From NCBI GenBank assembly GCA_046351215.1, contig JAXLYX010000009.1:186001-250000 (forward strand): a stretch of DNA of 64,000 nucleotides, in the 5' to 3' direction. The notes beneath the pieces are model-generated. The model was given only the letters and a program-made list of their open reading frames with translations. It did no database searches and was not told the origin of the DNA. Source of the stretch: JAXLYX01 sp046351215. GTDB taxonomy: Bacteria > Myxococcota_A > Polyangia > Polyangiales > Houyiibacteriaceae. Below are positions 46,140-55,387 of the stretch, piece after piece. The first letter of the stretch is position 1. Each line of letters begins with the position of its first letter. Both the position numbers and the translations under genes were made by a program.

Positions 46140-46176
46140 TGGTGCCCAAGGTCCTCCGACAAGGAGGTCCACTGAC

Positions 46177-46314
46177 ATGAGCATCACCGTTCATTCGCCG
46201 ACGTGGACGACCGACCCGTCCGTCCTCGCCTCGCTCCTCGCCCTCGTCGGCGCCGGAGCGACCTGGTTCGTCGGGCGCCTCGCGGCGCTCGTCGGTCGCT
46301 GGGTCCACCGCTGA
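46177..46314 (+). CDS. 45-aa single-span membrane peptide
   Basis: A near-perfect ribosome site (AAGGAGG) lies 8-9 nt before the ATG. The peptide has a polar N-terminus (MSITVHSPTWTTD), one hydrophobic helix (PSVLASLLALVGAGATWFVG) and a basic C-terminus ending RWVHR, so it should insert with its C-terminus in the cytoplasm. Its control region is shared with the phasin-like gene. It resembles small membrane regulators or type I toxin-like peptides in size only; no family assigned. A palindrome (GGCTGCCGCGGCAGCC, 46315-46330) follows the stop. Confidence 0.6.
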   Translation: MSITVHSPTWTTDPSVLASLLALVGAGATWFVGRLAALVGRWVHR

Positions 46315-46353
46315 GGCTGCCGCGGCAGCCCGTGCCGGCGCGCCTCGCGAGCC

Positions 46354-48648
46354 TCAGTGGGTGAGCGAGAGGTAGCGGCGCCGGTCGAACTCGGCCACGT
46401 ACGTCCAGTCCTCGATCGTCGTCCGGTCGTAGACGTAGAGGGAGTCGCCCTCGATCACGAATCCGCCCTCGGCTCCGGTCGCGAGCGTGCGCAGGAGCGC
46501 CGCCGACCGGATCCGGGGCAGGTTCACGGGGGCCTCCGCGCGCCCGCCGGCGCGGGTCGCCCCCTCGAGCAGCTCCCGGCTCGCGATCTCGTGGCCGTCG
46601 CGGGACACCAGGAAGGCCCGACGGAACCCGGGCTCGTCCGGGATCGGCAGCTCGTCGACCACGTGCTCGAGGCGGGTCTCGGCGAGGAGGGCGCCGATCG
46701 TCCGCCCCGCGCTCCGGAGCGGACCGACGAGGCCGATGCGCACCGTCTTCCCCTGGGCCCCGAACTTCGGGCGCGTGTAATGCGTGCCCGTCCGGGACAC
46801 CGCCTCCCGGTACCAGACGGCGTCGCGGGCATCGAAGCCCTCGGGAAAGCCCCCGCGCCCGGGGAACTGGATGGCGAGACCGTCCTCGAAGGCGAGGACG
46901 AGCCGTGCGAGGCCCTTCCGCGCGCCCGCGAAGATCGGCCCACGGCGCTCCGGCGGAACGCGCAGGTAGTCCGGCTGGATGCTCCGGAGCACGAGCGCCA
47001 TCATCACGGGCTCGAGACCGACGAGCTTGCGGGCCATCGCGGGGGCGGTCGGGTCCGCGTCGGGCGCGAAGAGGAAGACCGGATGTTCGTAGGAGCGCAG
47101 GACCCCGTCGACCGGGCTCCGGAGTGCGCCCTCCACGCGGCTCGCGTCGAAATCCGCCGGGACGAGCCACGTCGCCGAGGGATCCTCGGGCGCGACCTGC
47201 AGGCGCACGAACGTCGCCGCCGTGAGCGCCGTGAGGGCCGAATCGAAGCCGATCAGGTCCGCCTCGATCGTCCGCGAGCGGCGCGCGACCTCGGACGTCA
47301 GCCGTCCGATGTGGCGCGCGTCCTCCTCGCCCTGGCGCGCGCGCTGGGCGGAGGTGTAGAGGGAGGCCATCGCCACGGCGGCGAGGCCGAGCAGGAGGCC
47401 CATGACGGTCGCGACCGAGCGGACGGGATGGGCCTGCATGTGCCGGACGAGCTTCCGCGCGCGGCCGTCCGGCGCGACGCTCACCTCCTCGTCCTGGATG
47501 AATCGCCGCAGATCCTGGGCGAATTCCGCGACGGAGGGGTAGCGCTGCGACGACAGGGGGGCGGTGGCCTTGTCCAGGATCGCCGAGAGCCGCGGGTCGA
47601 GCGGCACGCCCTGATGGTCGACGTGCGGATGGTAGCGGCCGATGACCGCCTGCGCGTACGCCTCGCGCATCGTCTCCGGGTTGCGCGCGGGCGTGAGGGC
47701 CGCGAGCTCGAAGGCCATGAGGCCGAGGGCGAACTGGTCGGCCGCGCCCTCGACGGGCGTCCCGGCCGCCTGCTCGGGGGCCATGTACTGCGGCGTGCCG
47801 ATCACCTCGCCGATGCGGGTGACGATGCGATTCGAGCTCGTCGTCCGGAAGGTCGGCGGACCGGAGCGCGGGGGATCGCTGGGGACCGTCGGGGCGTGCG
47901 GATCCGTCGTCGGGTCGTAGATCTCGGTCGTCGGCGTGCCGCCGGAAAGGGTCGGTGCGAGGGTGTCGACGGACCCCGGGTCGTCCGGGAAGGTCGGCGG
48001 CGGGGCCCCCTTCGCACCCGCGCCGAACGAGAGGTCGGCCGAGGCATCCGCGTCGTCGAGGATCCGGGCGATGCCCCAGTCCATCACGAGGACCTCGTGA
48101 TGGCTGCCGAGCATCACGTTGCCCGGCTTCAGGTCCCGATGGACCACCCCGCGGCTGTGGGCGTAGTCGATCGCGTCGCAGACGGGGAGCAGCTTCGAGA
48201 GCCTCTCCTTCAGCGAGAACCGGCCGTTCGGCCCGCGTTCGCTCGGCGTCGCCGCGATGCACTCGTCGAGGTAGTCGACGAGCGTGCGGCCCGAGACGAG
48301 CTGCATGACGAAGGCCGGGCTCCCGTCGGGGGCGAGCTCGAAGCCGTAGACCGGGACGATGTTCGGATGCTCGAGCTGCCCGCCAATCTGCGCTTCGGTG
48401 ACGAAGCGACCTCGGAGGCGCGGATCGCGCTTCAGGCTCTCGTGCAGGCGCTTGATCGCGACGATCCGGCCGAGGCGTTTGTCCCGGGCCTCGAGGACCT
48501 GGCCCATGCCCCCCTCGCCGAGCAGCCGCTCGACGACGAAGTTGCGGGTGAGCGTCACCTCCGGGGGAGGCGGGGTGCTCGCCTCGACGTCCGGCTCGTC
48601 GAGCTGGACGGTGACGCGGGCGGTCGTCGGTGTACGTGCGGCGGACAT
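46354..48648 (-). CDS. Transmembrane Ser/Thr protein kinase with extracytoplasmic sensor
   Basis: 764 aa. Kinase domain about 35-395: GEGGMGQV glycine loop, Lys66, catalytic HRDLKPGN (170-177), and DWG (190-192) in place of DFG, as in many bacterial kinases. Between DWG and the APE motif (290-292) there are about 98 residues, roughly 70 more than usual, rich in Pro/Thr/Asp and probably a phosphorylatable insertion. One TM helix (411-431) is followed by a helical linker and a cache-like periplasmic domain (about 435-764) ending DWTYVAEFDRRRYLS. It should phosphorylate cytoplasmic targets in response to an external ligand. It is divergent from tolQ (146 bp). Confidence 0.93.
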   Translation of the reverse strand: MSAARTPTTARVTVQLDEPDVEASTPPPPEVTLTRNFVVERLLGEGGMGQVLEARDKRLGRIVAIKRLHESLKRDPRLRGRFVTEAQIGGQLEHPNIVPVYGFELAPDGSPAFVMQLVSGRTLVDYLDECIAATPSERGPNGRFSLKERLSKLLPVCDAIDYAHSRGVVHRDLKPGNVMLGSHHEVLVMDWGIARILDDADASADLSFGAGAKGAPPPTFPDDPGSVDTLAPTLSGGTPTTEIYDPTTDPHAPTVPSDPPRSGPPTFRTTSSNRIVTRIGEVIGTPQYMAPEQAAGTPVEGAADQFALGLMAFELAALTPARNPETMREAYAQAVIGRYHPHVDHQGVPLDPRLSAILDKATAPLSSQRYPSVAEFAQDLRRFIQDEEVSVAPDGRARKLVRHMQAHPVRSVATVMGLLLGLAAVAMASLYTSAQRARQGEEDARHIGRLTSEVARRSRTIEADLIGFDSALTALTAATFVRLQVAPEDPSATWLVPADFDASRVEGALRSPVDGVLRSYEHPVFLFAPDADPTAPAMARKLVGLEPVMMALVLRSIQPDYLRVPPERRGPIFAGARKGLARLVLAFEDGLAIQFPGRGGFPEGFDARDAVWYREAVSRTGTHYTRPKFGAQGKTVRIGLVGPLRSAGRTIGALLAETRLEHVVDELPIPDEPGFRRAFLVSRDGHEIASRELLEGATRAGGRAEAPVNLPRIRSAALLRTLATGAEGGFVIEGDSLYVYDRTTIEDWTYVAEFDRRRYLSLTH

Positions 48649-48794
48649 GGGCCTCGCTCGGGACCCTGCGAAAGTAACGCATCGTGCGCCCACGGTCGCC
48701 TCTCGAATCGGGGCCCGACCTTGACCGGGCGAGGGGTGGCGTGCTTCAACCCCCCGAGCGTCCCAGGACGCCCATCCACGGAGCACCGGGTCCG

Positions 48795-49556
<762 letters not shown>

Positions 49557-49559
49557 TCC

Positions 49560-50033
49560 ATGGGCATGAGCACGGGAGGCGGCGGCAATCGCGCGCCGCT
49601 CAGCGAGATCAACGTGACGCCGCTCGTCGACGTCATGCTCGTGCTCCTCATCATCTTCATGGTGGCGGCACCGATGATGACGACCGCGGTGCCGGTGGAG
49701 CTCCCCCGCGCCCGCGCCGAGCGCATCGAGGTCGAGCAGGAGACTCCGCTCATCACGATCGGGAACGACCGTCGGGTCTTCCTCGGCCGTGACCAGGTGC
49801 CGATCGAGCGCCTCGGCGAGAAGGTCCGGAACCATCCGGCCGTGCGCCGCGACGGCAAGGTCTACGTCCAGGCGGACGCGGACGTGCCCTACGGCTTCGC
49901 CGTGCAGATCTTCTCCATCTGCCGCGAGGCGGGAGCCACGAACATCGGCCTCGTCACCGATCCGGCGGGCGGCGCGGCCCAGCCCGGCGCGGGGACGCCC
50001 ACCCAGGGAACGACGGGCGCCGGAGGTCGATAG
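49560..50033 (+). CDS. tolR: Tol-Pal system subunit TolR (ExbD family)
   Basis: 157 aa. The single TM helix carries the motor Asp in INVTPLVDVMLVLLIIFMV. The periplasmic domain is followed by a Gly/Ala/Thr-rich low-complexity tail (PAGGAAQPGAGTPTQGTTGAGG) longer than in enterobacteria. It couples proton flow through TolQ to TolA. Start 3 bp after the tolQ stop. Confidence 0.95.
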   Translation: MGMSTGGGGNRAPLSEINVTPLVDVMLVLLIIFMVAAPMMTTAVPVELPRARAERIEVEQETPLITIGNDRRVFLGRDQVPIERLGEKVRNHPAVRRDGKVYVQADADVPYGFAVQIFSICREAGATNIGLVTDPAGGAAQPGAGTPTQGTTGAGGR

Positions 50034-50036
50034 CGC

Positions 50037-50930
50037 ATGTACGTCGCACGCGCCGACCAGAGACCGCAGACCACCTTCGACCTGCCGACCCTCACGAAGG
50101 GCTCGTTCGCGGGAGGGGTCTCCTCGGTCGTCGGCGTGGCGGTCCTGCTCTTCGTGCTCTTCGGCGTGCTCCCGCGCCTCGCGGTCGCGGCGGGCATCCT
50201 CGAGCCGAGCGACATCGGCGCCGAGCCCGAGCCGATCGCGGAGCCCGAGCCCGAGGTGATCCAGGCGGCCTTCGTGCAGCTCGGCCGCGAATTCGATCCG
50301 CGCGAGCTCCCCGATCGCCAGGTGGCGAGGAGCTCGCTCTCGCCGCGGCGTCAGGATCCGAACGTCGTCTCGCAGCTCACGCGCGCCATGACCGATGGCG
50401 GCGTGCCGCCGCCGAACGCCTACGAGTCGATGCTCACGCAGCTCGGCAACCGGGCGCAGTTCATCGAGAGCACGAGCCTGACGGAGACCGAGGGCTCGGC
50501 GGAGGGCAACGAGGAGGGGCGGCGAACGGGCTCCGGCAGCCTCTTCGCGGGGCAGATCGTCTCGCTCTTCCGTCGAGGGCTCCGGCCGCCTCCGACGATC
50601 CCCGATACCGAGCTCGCGACGCTCTCGACGCGGGTCACCGTCGTCATCAACGCGGACATGACCTTCCAGGGCATCCGCATCTCGCAGGGGAGCGGGAACT
50701 CGGATTACGACCGGGCGGTGCAGAACCGGATCGACGAGATCCTCTCGTCGAACACCGTGCTGACCCCGCCCGAGGACGACGAGCGGGAGCGCTACATCGG
50801 TCGCCCGTTCTCGGTGAACGTCGTGCCGCCCGGCAGCGTCCGACGTCGTGCCCCCGCCGGCGCCGCGCCCTCGGGCGGGGGTGCGAGCGCGCTCGAGCGT
50901 CTCGGTGCAGGCTACAGCACGGGCGAGTGA
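50037..50930 (+). CDS. tolA: TolA/TonB-like energy-transducing protein
   Basis: 297 aa. One N-terminal TM segment (FAGGVSSVVGVAVLLFVLFGVL), then Glu/Pro-rich EPEPIAEPEPEV, a variable helical linker, and a C-terminal TolA/TonB-like domain (VTVVINADMTFQGIRISQGSGNSDYD, about 215-275). It is much shorter than enterobacterial TolA (421 aa) and lacks the long Lys/Ala helix, as is common in myxobacteria. It spans the periplasm to contact TolB/Pal. The gene symbol is by context and C-terminal domain. Confidence 0.82.
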   Translation: MYVARADQRPQTTFDLPTLTKGSFAGGVSSVVGVAVLLFVLFGVLPRLAVAAGILEPSDIGAEPEPIAEPEPEVIQAAFVQLGREFDPRELPDRQVARSSLSPRRQDPNVVSQLTRAMTDGGVPPPNAYESMLTQLGNRAQFIESTSLTETEGSAEGNEEGRRTGSGSLFAGQIVSLFRRGLRPPPTIPDTELATLSTRVTVVINADMTFQGIRISQGSGNSDYDRAVQNRIDEILSSNTVLTPPEDDERERYIGRPFSVNVVPPGSVRRRAPAGAAPSGGGASALERLGAGYSTGE

Positions 50931-50946
50931 TCGCCCTCGAGGACCC

Positions 50947-52275
50947 ATGATGCTTCGACGACTCCTTTCCTTCGTACTCGCGACCGCGGCCCTCGGCGCG
51001 CTCGCGGTCGTCGCCACGCCCTCGATCGGCGGCACGCAGCAGGGCGGCACCCAGGACCAGCCTCTCCCCGAGCGTCCGGCCGTGATCGAGGTCGAGATGC
51101 AGGAGCGGCAGGTCTACCGGATCGCCCTCCCGACCTTCGCCGGCCGCGAGCCCCTCGCCTCGCAGGCGACCGACGTCCTCCGCCACGACTGCGACTACTC
51201 GTCTCTCTTCCAGATCATCGACGCGCGGAACTACCCGGCGTCGGCCGCCACCGAGGGCCTCGCGATCACGCGGAGCCAGTGGACCGGCATCGGCGCGCAG
51301 GCCGTCGTGAAGGCCGAGCTCCGCGGCGTCGCCCCCAACGTCGAGCTCGAGCTCCGCCTCTACGAGGTCGGCCGCGTCGCGGGCAACGATCCGACGCTCG
51401 TGCGCACGTACACGGGCACGGAGGCCGAGCTCCGCAAGCTCGTCCATCGCTTCGCGAACGAGCTCGTCGGTCAGATCACCGGCACGCCCGGCGCCTTCGA
51501 CACCCAGCTCACCTTCGCGCGCCGCGAGCAGATGGGCCGCAAGGACGTCTTCGTCGCCGACTACGACGGCGCCGGCATGCGCCGCATCTCGAACGGCACG
51601 GGCATCGCGATGCTGCCCGCCTTCGGCCCCGGCAACCTCTGGTACTCGCGACTCACCGAGTTCGGCATGTACCTGACGCACTCGGGCATGAACGAGCGTC
51701 CCGTGATCCAGAGCGAGGGCCTGAACATGGGCATCTCGATCTGCGGCGAGCGGATGTTCTTCACCTCGACGCGCGACGGGAACAGCGAGATCTACAGCGC
51801 GAAGCTCGACGGAACGGACATCCGCCGGCTCACGCGCCATCCGGCGATCGACGTCAGCCCCGCCTGCGGTCCGAACAACCAGCTCGCGTTCGTCTCGAAC
51901 CGCCACGGCGGTCCGCAGGTCTTCGTGATGACGCAGGACGGCGGCGAGCCGCGCCGCGTGACCTTCAAGGGCTCGCACAACCAGACGCCTTCGTGGTGCA
52001 TGGATCCGCAGAAGCCGCTGCTCGCGTTCACGGGCCGCGACGCGGGCCTCGACATCTTCACGGTGAACGTGAACACGCAGGCCTACGTCCGCCTCACGCA
52101 GGGGCAGGGCCTCAACAAGGATCCCGCCTTCTCGCCCGACTGCCGCATGGTGGCGTTCCACTCGAGCCGGCAGGGCGGCGGCATCTACCTCTCGAATCCG
52201 AACGGCTTCAACCAGAACCGGGTCGTCGAGGGACACGCCGAGACCCTCCGCTGGTCGCGCACGCCCTGGCCCTGA
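50947..52275 (+). CDS. tolB: Tol-Pal periplasmic protein TolB
   Basis: 442 aa. N-terminal signal peptide (LLSFVLATAALGALAVVATPSIGG); then the TolB N-domain (LASQATDVLRHDCDYSSLFQIID) and a six-bladed beta-propeller with WD40-like units (FVADYDGAGMRRI, FFTSTRDGNSEIYSAKLDGTDIRRL, FVSNRHGGPQVFVM). It binds Pal and peptidoglycan-side partners to keep the outer membrane tethered. No pal gene follows; a Bor-like lipoprotein comes next. Confidence 0.95.
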   Translation: MMLRRLLSFVLATAALGALAVVATPSIGGTQQGGTQDQPLPERPAVIEVEMQERQVYRIALPTFAGREPLASQATDVLRHDCDYSSLFQIIDARNYPASAATEGLAITRSQWTGIGAQAVVKAELRGVAPNVELELRLYEVGRVAGNDPTLVRTYTGTEAELRKLVHRFANELVGQITGTPGAFDTQLTFARREQMGRKDVFVADYDGAGMRRISNGTGIAMLPAFGPGNLWYSRLTEFGMYLTHSGMNERPVIQSEGLNMGISICGERMFFTSTRDGNSEIYSAKLDGTDIRRLTRHPAIDVSPACGPNNQLAFVSNRHGGPQVFVMTQDGGEPRRVTFKGSHNQTPSWCMDPQKPLLAFTGRDAGLDIFTVNVNTQAYVRLTQGQGLNKDPAFSPDCRMVAFHSSRQGGGIYLSNPNGFNQNRVVEGHAETLRWSRTPWP

Positions 52276-52484
52276 ACGACGCGCGTCCTCCTTGCGGGTG
52301 AAATCGTTCGCTCCGCGTCAACGGGGGAAGGGACGGTTGGCGCGTTCGGAAGGTTCGTTGGCGGACCCAGCCGACGACGCGCATGCGCGCATGTGGGAGA
52401 TCCTCGGAGGATCGCGCCGAGCGGTCCATCGCGGCGCTTGGGCCTCGAGGACGGACTCGGCCTCTTCGTCCGGGGGTCCACGTC

Positions 52485-52838
52485 ATGCTCCGTTTCGCAC
52501 GAGTCGTTTCCGTCTTCGCCCTGATCTCGATGACCGGCTGCTTCAGCTACGGCGTCCGTAGCCGTCAGCCGACCGATGGCGTGCTGCACACCGCGCGCGG
52601 TCCCGTCTACGCCTGGGGCCTCGCGGGTCAGGAGCACCTCACGCCGGAGTGCGAGAACGGCGTCGCCCGCGCGAAGAGCAGCATGCCGTGGTGGGGCGGC
52701 TTCGTCAGCCTCGTGACCATCGGCATCGTGACGCCGTGGCGCGTCGAGTACTCCTGCGCCGCCCCCGAGGGCATGGCGGCCGCTCCAGCCACGCCGGTGG
52801 CCGCGTCGACCAACGACGCCGCGCCCGTCCAGGAGTGA
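52485..52838 (+). CDS. Bor/Iss-like lipoprotein
   Basis: 117 aa from MLRFARVV. Lipobox LISMTGC. The mature part, with VSLVTIGIVTPWRVEYSC near residue 75-90, matches the lambda Bor family pattern (FITLGIYTP...VYC), and a second Cys (PEC) is present, as in Bor. Bor/Iss is a surface lipoprotein that raises serum resistance in E. coli; no such role is implied here. The C-terminal tail is Ala/Pro/Thr-rich. It follows tolB by 209 bp and probably has its own promoter. Confidence 0.8.
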   Translation: MLRFARVVSVFALISMTGCFSYGVRSRQPTDGVLHTARGPVYAWGLAGQEHLTPECENGVARAKSSMPWWGGFVSLVTIGIVTPWRVEYSCAAPEGMAAAPATPVAASTNDAAPVQE

Positions 52839-52866
52839 GATCTCCCCCTCGATCGGGGGGATCTCC

Positions 52867-53880
52867 ATGTTCATCGCCGCTTCGTTCGTCCGTGCGGTCG
52901 GCGCCGACCTTCGTCGGTTCGGCGTCGATCCCGTCGTGCTCGGCGCCCGCGTCTCGCTCGACGAGGCCGCGCTCGCGAATCCGAGCGCGCGCGTGCCGCT
53001 CCGGAAGGTGCGAGCGCTGATCGACGACACGGTCGAGGCGTGCGGGCGTCGCGACATCGCGCTCCGGCTCGGCGCGCTCGCGCCGCTCCACGGGCTGCAC
53101 GTGATCGGTCCGATGATCAGGAGCGCGCGCACGCTGCGTCGTGGCCTCGAGCTCTTCCGGATGTACGGGCCGCTCGTGGTCGAGGGGGCCGTGCTCGAGC
53201 TGCTCGAGCGGGACGGCCTCGCCACCGTCCGCTTCACGCATCCGATGCTCGAGGGCGCCGACGCTCGCTACGCGTCGGAGTACGCCTCGGCGTTCATGTG
53301 CCGCGTCGGCGAGGCGTTCCTCGGACCCGACGTGGGCCTCGAGCGCGCACGCTTCCGCCACGCCGATCCGGGCTACGCCTCCACGTACGCCGAGGTCTTC
53401 GAATGCGACGTGGAATTCGGCGCGCCCCACGACGAGCTCGTGCTGAAGAAGGAGCTCCTCGACCGTCCGCAGCTCGAGAAGGACGACTCGCTCTGCGCGC
53501 TGCTCGAGCGGCGGGCCTCGGAGCTGCTCGCCTCGCTCGACGAGGAGGCGCCGCTCCCCGTGCGTCTGCGCGAGCTGCTCGCGAACGAGTCGAAGCCGCT
53601 CGAGATGGACGTGACCGAGGCCGCCTTGCGGCTCGGCGTGAGCTCGCGGACGCTGCAGCGACGGTTGCGGGAAGCGGGGAGCTCGTTCTCGGGGATGATC
53701 GAGGACGAGCTGCGGAGGCGGGCGTGCGACGAGCTCGCGGCGTCGCGGCTCGCGATCAAGGAGATCGCGGATCGGGCGGGATTCGTGGACCCGAACAACT
53801 TCCATCGGGCCTTCAAGCGCTGGACGGGCGAGACGCCGGGGGAGTGGAGGCGGAGGGCGAGGGCGGGGGAGTGCGCCTGA
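52867..53880 (+). CDS. AraC-family transcriptional regulator (OruR/ArgR-like)
   Basis: 337 aa. N-terminal arabinose-binding-like ligand domain (PF12625 type) opening SFVRAVGADLRRFGVDP, and a C-terminal double HTH: VTEAALRLGVSSRTLQRRL and IKEIADRAGFVDPNNFHRAFKRWTG with the conserved P and F. The length and layout are those of the OruR group, which senses small metabolites. Upstream, the purine-rich GATCTCC-type stretch overlaps the Bor gene end (28 bp gap). Target genes unknown. Confidence 0.92.
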   Translation: MFIAASFVRAVGADLRRFGVDPVVLGARVSLDEAALANPSARVPLRKVRALIDDTVEACGRRDIALRLGALAPLHGLHVIGPMIRSARTLRRGLELFRMYGPLVVEGAVLELLERDGLATVRFTHPMLEGADARYASEYASAFMCRVGEAFLGPDVGLERARFRHADPGYASTYAEVFECDVEFGAPHDELVLKKELLDRPQLEKDDSLCALLERRASELLASLDEEAPLPVRLRELLANESKPLEMDVTEAALRLGVSSRTLQRRLREAGSSFSGMIEDELRRRACDELAASRLAIKEIADRAGFVDPNNFHRAFKRWTGETPGEWRRRARAGECA

Positions 53881-53953
53881 GCGTTTCGGCCGCGCCTTGA
53901 CCATGCGTCGCCTCTCGAAGTACGCCACGGCTCGGCGTTCGAGAGGGAATGGC

Positions 53954-54634
53954 ATGAAGGCACATACGAAGGACACGCAGGCGAACACGACTCCGAGGAT
54001 GGCGCTCGAGCACCTGCGCGAGGGGAACCAGCGCTTCGTCCAGAACCTGATGGCGAACCGCGATCTGCTCCAGCAGGCGAACCAGACGCGGGACGGTCAG
54101 TGGCCGGTCGCGACGGTGCTCTCGTGCATCGACAGTCGGACGTCGGCCGAGCTGATCTTCGACCAGGGGCTCGGCGACATCTTCTCGATCCGCATCGCGG
54201 GCAACATCGTGAATACCGACATCCTCGGGAGCATGGAGTTCGCGTGCGCCGTCGCCGGGAGCAAGCTGCTCGTCGTGCTCGGACACTCGAGCTGCGGTGC
54301 GATCAAGGGCGCGTGTGACCACGTCGAGATGGGCAACCTCACGGAGTTGCTCGCGAAGCTCCAGCCTGCCGTCTACCAGGAGCGCACGGTCAAGGATCCC
54401 GAGCAGCGCTGCTCGAAGAACTCGGACTTCGTCGAGAACGTCGCGCGGATCAACGTGCACCGCTCCGTGCTCGCGGTCGTCGAGCGGAGCTACATCCTCG
54501 AGCGCATGATCGAGGACGGGAAGATCGGCGTCGTCGGCGGGATGCACAGCCTCGAGACGGGGCTCGTCGAGTTCTACGACGACGCGAGCGTGTTCACGGC
54601 GGAGGACGTCGCGCGGCTCAGGGCGCGGTTCTGA
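53954..54634 (+). CDS. Beta-class carbonic anhydrase
   Basis: 226 aa from MKAHTKD, with GAGAGGG before the ATG. Zinc ligands and the catalytic dyad are visible: CIDSR (Cys, Asp-Arg) and HSSCG (His, Cys). The N-terminal helix (ALEHLREGNQRFVQN) is typical. It interconverts CO2 and bicarbonate in the cytoplasm. It follows the AraC-type regulator by 73 bp and could be co-regulated. Confidence 0.95.
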   Translation: MKAHTKDTQANTTPRMALEHLREGNQRFVQNLMANRDLLQQANQTRDGQWPVATVLSCIDSRTSAELIFDQGLGDIFSIRIAGNIVNTDILGSMEFACAVAGSKLLVVLGHSSCGAIKGACDHVEMGNLTELLAKLQPAVYQERTVKDPEQRCSKNSDFVENVARINVHRSVLAVVERSYILERMIEDGKIGVVGGMHSLETGLVEFYDDASVFTAEDVARLRARF

Positions 54635-54664
54635 AAACGGCGGGCGTCGGGTACCATCGCGCCG

Positions 54665-55012
54665 GTGGAGTCCCTCTTCGCCCCCGTCGGCTTCTTCTCT
54701 CTCTTCGCGACGATCGCGTTCCTCGTCCGAGGTCCGTGGCGTCTTCGGCGTCGCATCGCGCTCGTGGCCCTCCAGCCCCTGCTCGTCGTGATGTACGTGG
54801 TGCCACGGTACGACAACGAGACGTGCCGGTCGGTCCTCCACACGGTCGGTGCGCCGGATCCGCTCGGGTGGATCACGTTCCCGTGTCTCGACATGATCTT
54901 CGCGGTGTTCTGGATCCACGTGCTCGTGTGGGGCGTGGTGGCGACGGTGCTCGTGGGGATCGGGTGGCGAGGGAGGGCGGGCGACCCGCGGAGCGCGCCG
55001 AGCGGGAGCTAG
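54665..55012 (+). CDS. Small multi-span membrane protein
   Basis: 115 aa, GTG start. Three hydrophobic helices (VGFFSLFATIAFLV, IALVALQPLLVVMYVV, MIFAVFWIHVLVWGVVATVLVGI). The loop between the second and third has conserved-looking Cys and Asp (DNETC...CLDM). No family recognised. It ends 2 bp before the DUF7674-like gene, so the pair is likely co-transcribed. Confidence 0.65.
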   Translation: MESLFAPVGFFSLFATIAFLVRGPWRLRRRIALVALQPLLVVMYVVPRYDNETCRSVLHTVGAPDPLGWITFPCLDMIFAVFWIHVLVWGVVATVLVGIGWRGRAGDPRSAPSGS

Positions 55013-55014
55013 CC

Positions 55015-55383
55015 ATGCTCACGACGGACGAGAGCCTCGACGAGCTGATGAAGGTGATCCCTGGGATCGAAGAGCTTCGAGCGTTTCTCGCCGAGGAGTG
55101 GGCGCCCGAATCCCCTCCTCCGACCCTCGTGTCGTCGGAGCTGGCTCGCACGCTGCTCCGGCATGCCGACGCGATGACGGATGAGGAGATCCGTGCGGTG
55201 TTCGCCTGCGTCGAGCGTGTCCTGACCGTCGGAGAGGAAGTCGCCAAGGACGTCGTTGCGACCGGCTTCCTGGAGGCGCTCGTCGCCGCCAGCGATCGCG
55301 AGAGCGTAGAGGCCGCCCGTCTCTTCCCGTTCTTGGGGCCGCGGGCGGCCGCCTACTGCGAGGCTTGGAGAGCGTTCTCGTGA
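55015..55383 (+). CDS. DUF7674-like protein
   Basis: 122 aa, start ATG at 55015. Helical protein with an acidic N-terminus, ...LRAFLAEEW..., ELARTLLRHADAMTDEEIRAVF, VGEEVAKDVVATGFLEALVAAS, and FLGPRAAAYCEAW at the end. It follows the pattern of DUF7674 (a VxVSILExL block and a GPxTxxxL end), as I recall it. Many DUF7674 proteins sit next to toxin or contact-dependent genes as presumed immunity partners, but no toxin is adjacent here. Convergent with the Sel1-like gene (4 bp). Confidence 0.6.
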   Translation: MLTTDESLDELMKVIPGIEELRAFLAEEWAPESPPPTLVSSELARTLLRHADAMTDEEIRAVFACVERVLTVGEEVAKDVVATGFLEALVAASDRESVEAARLFPFLGPRAAAYCEAWRAFS

Positions 55384-55387
55384 CGTG

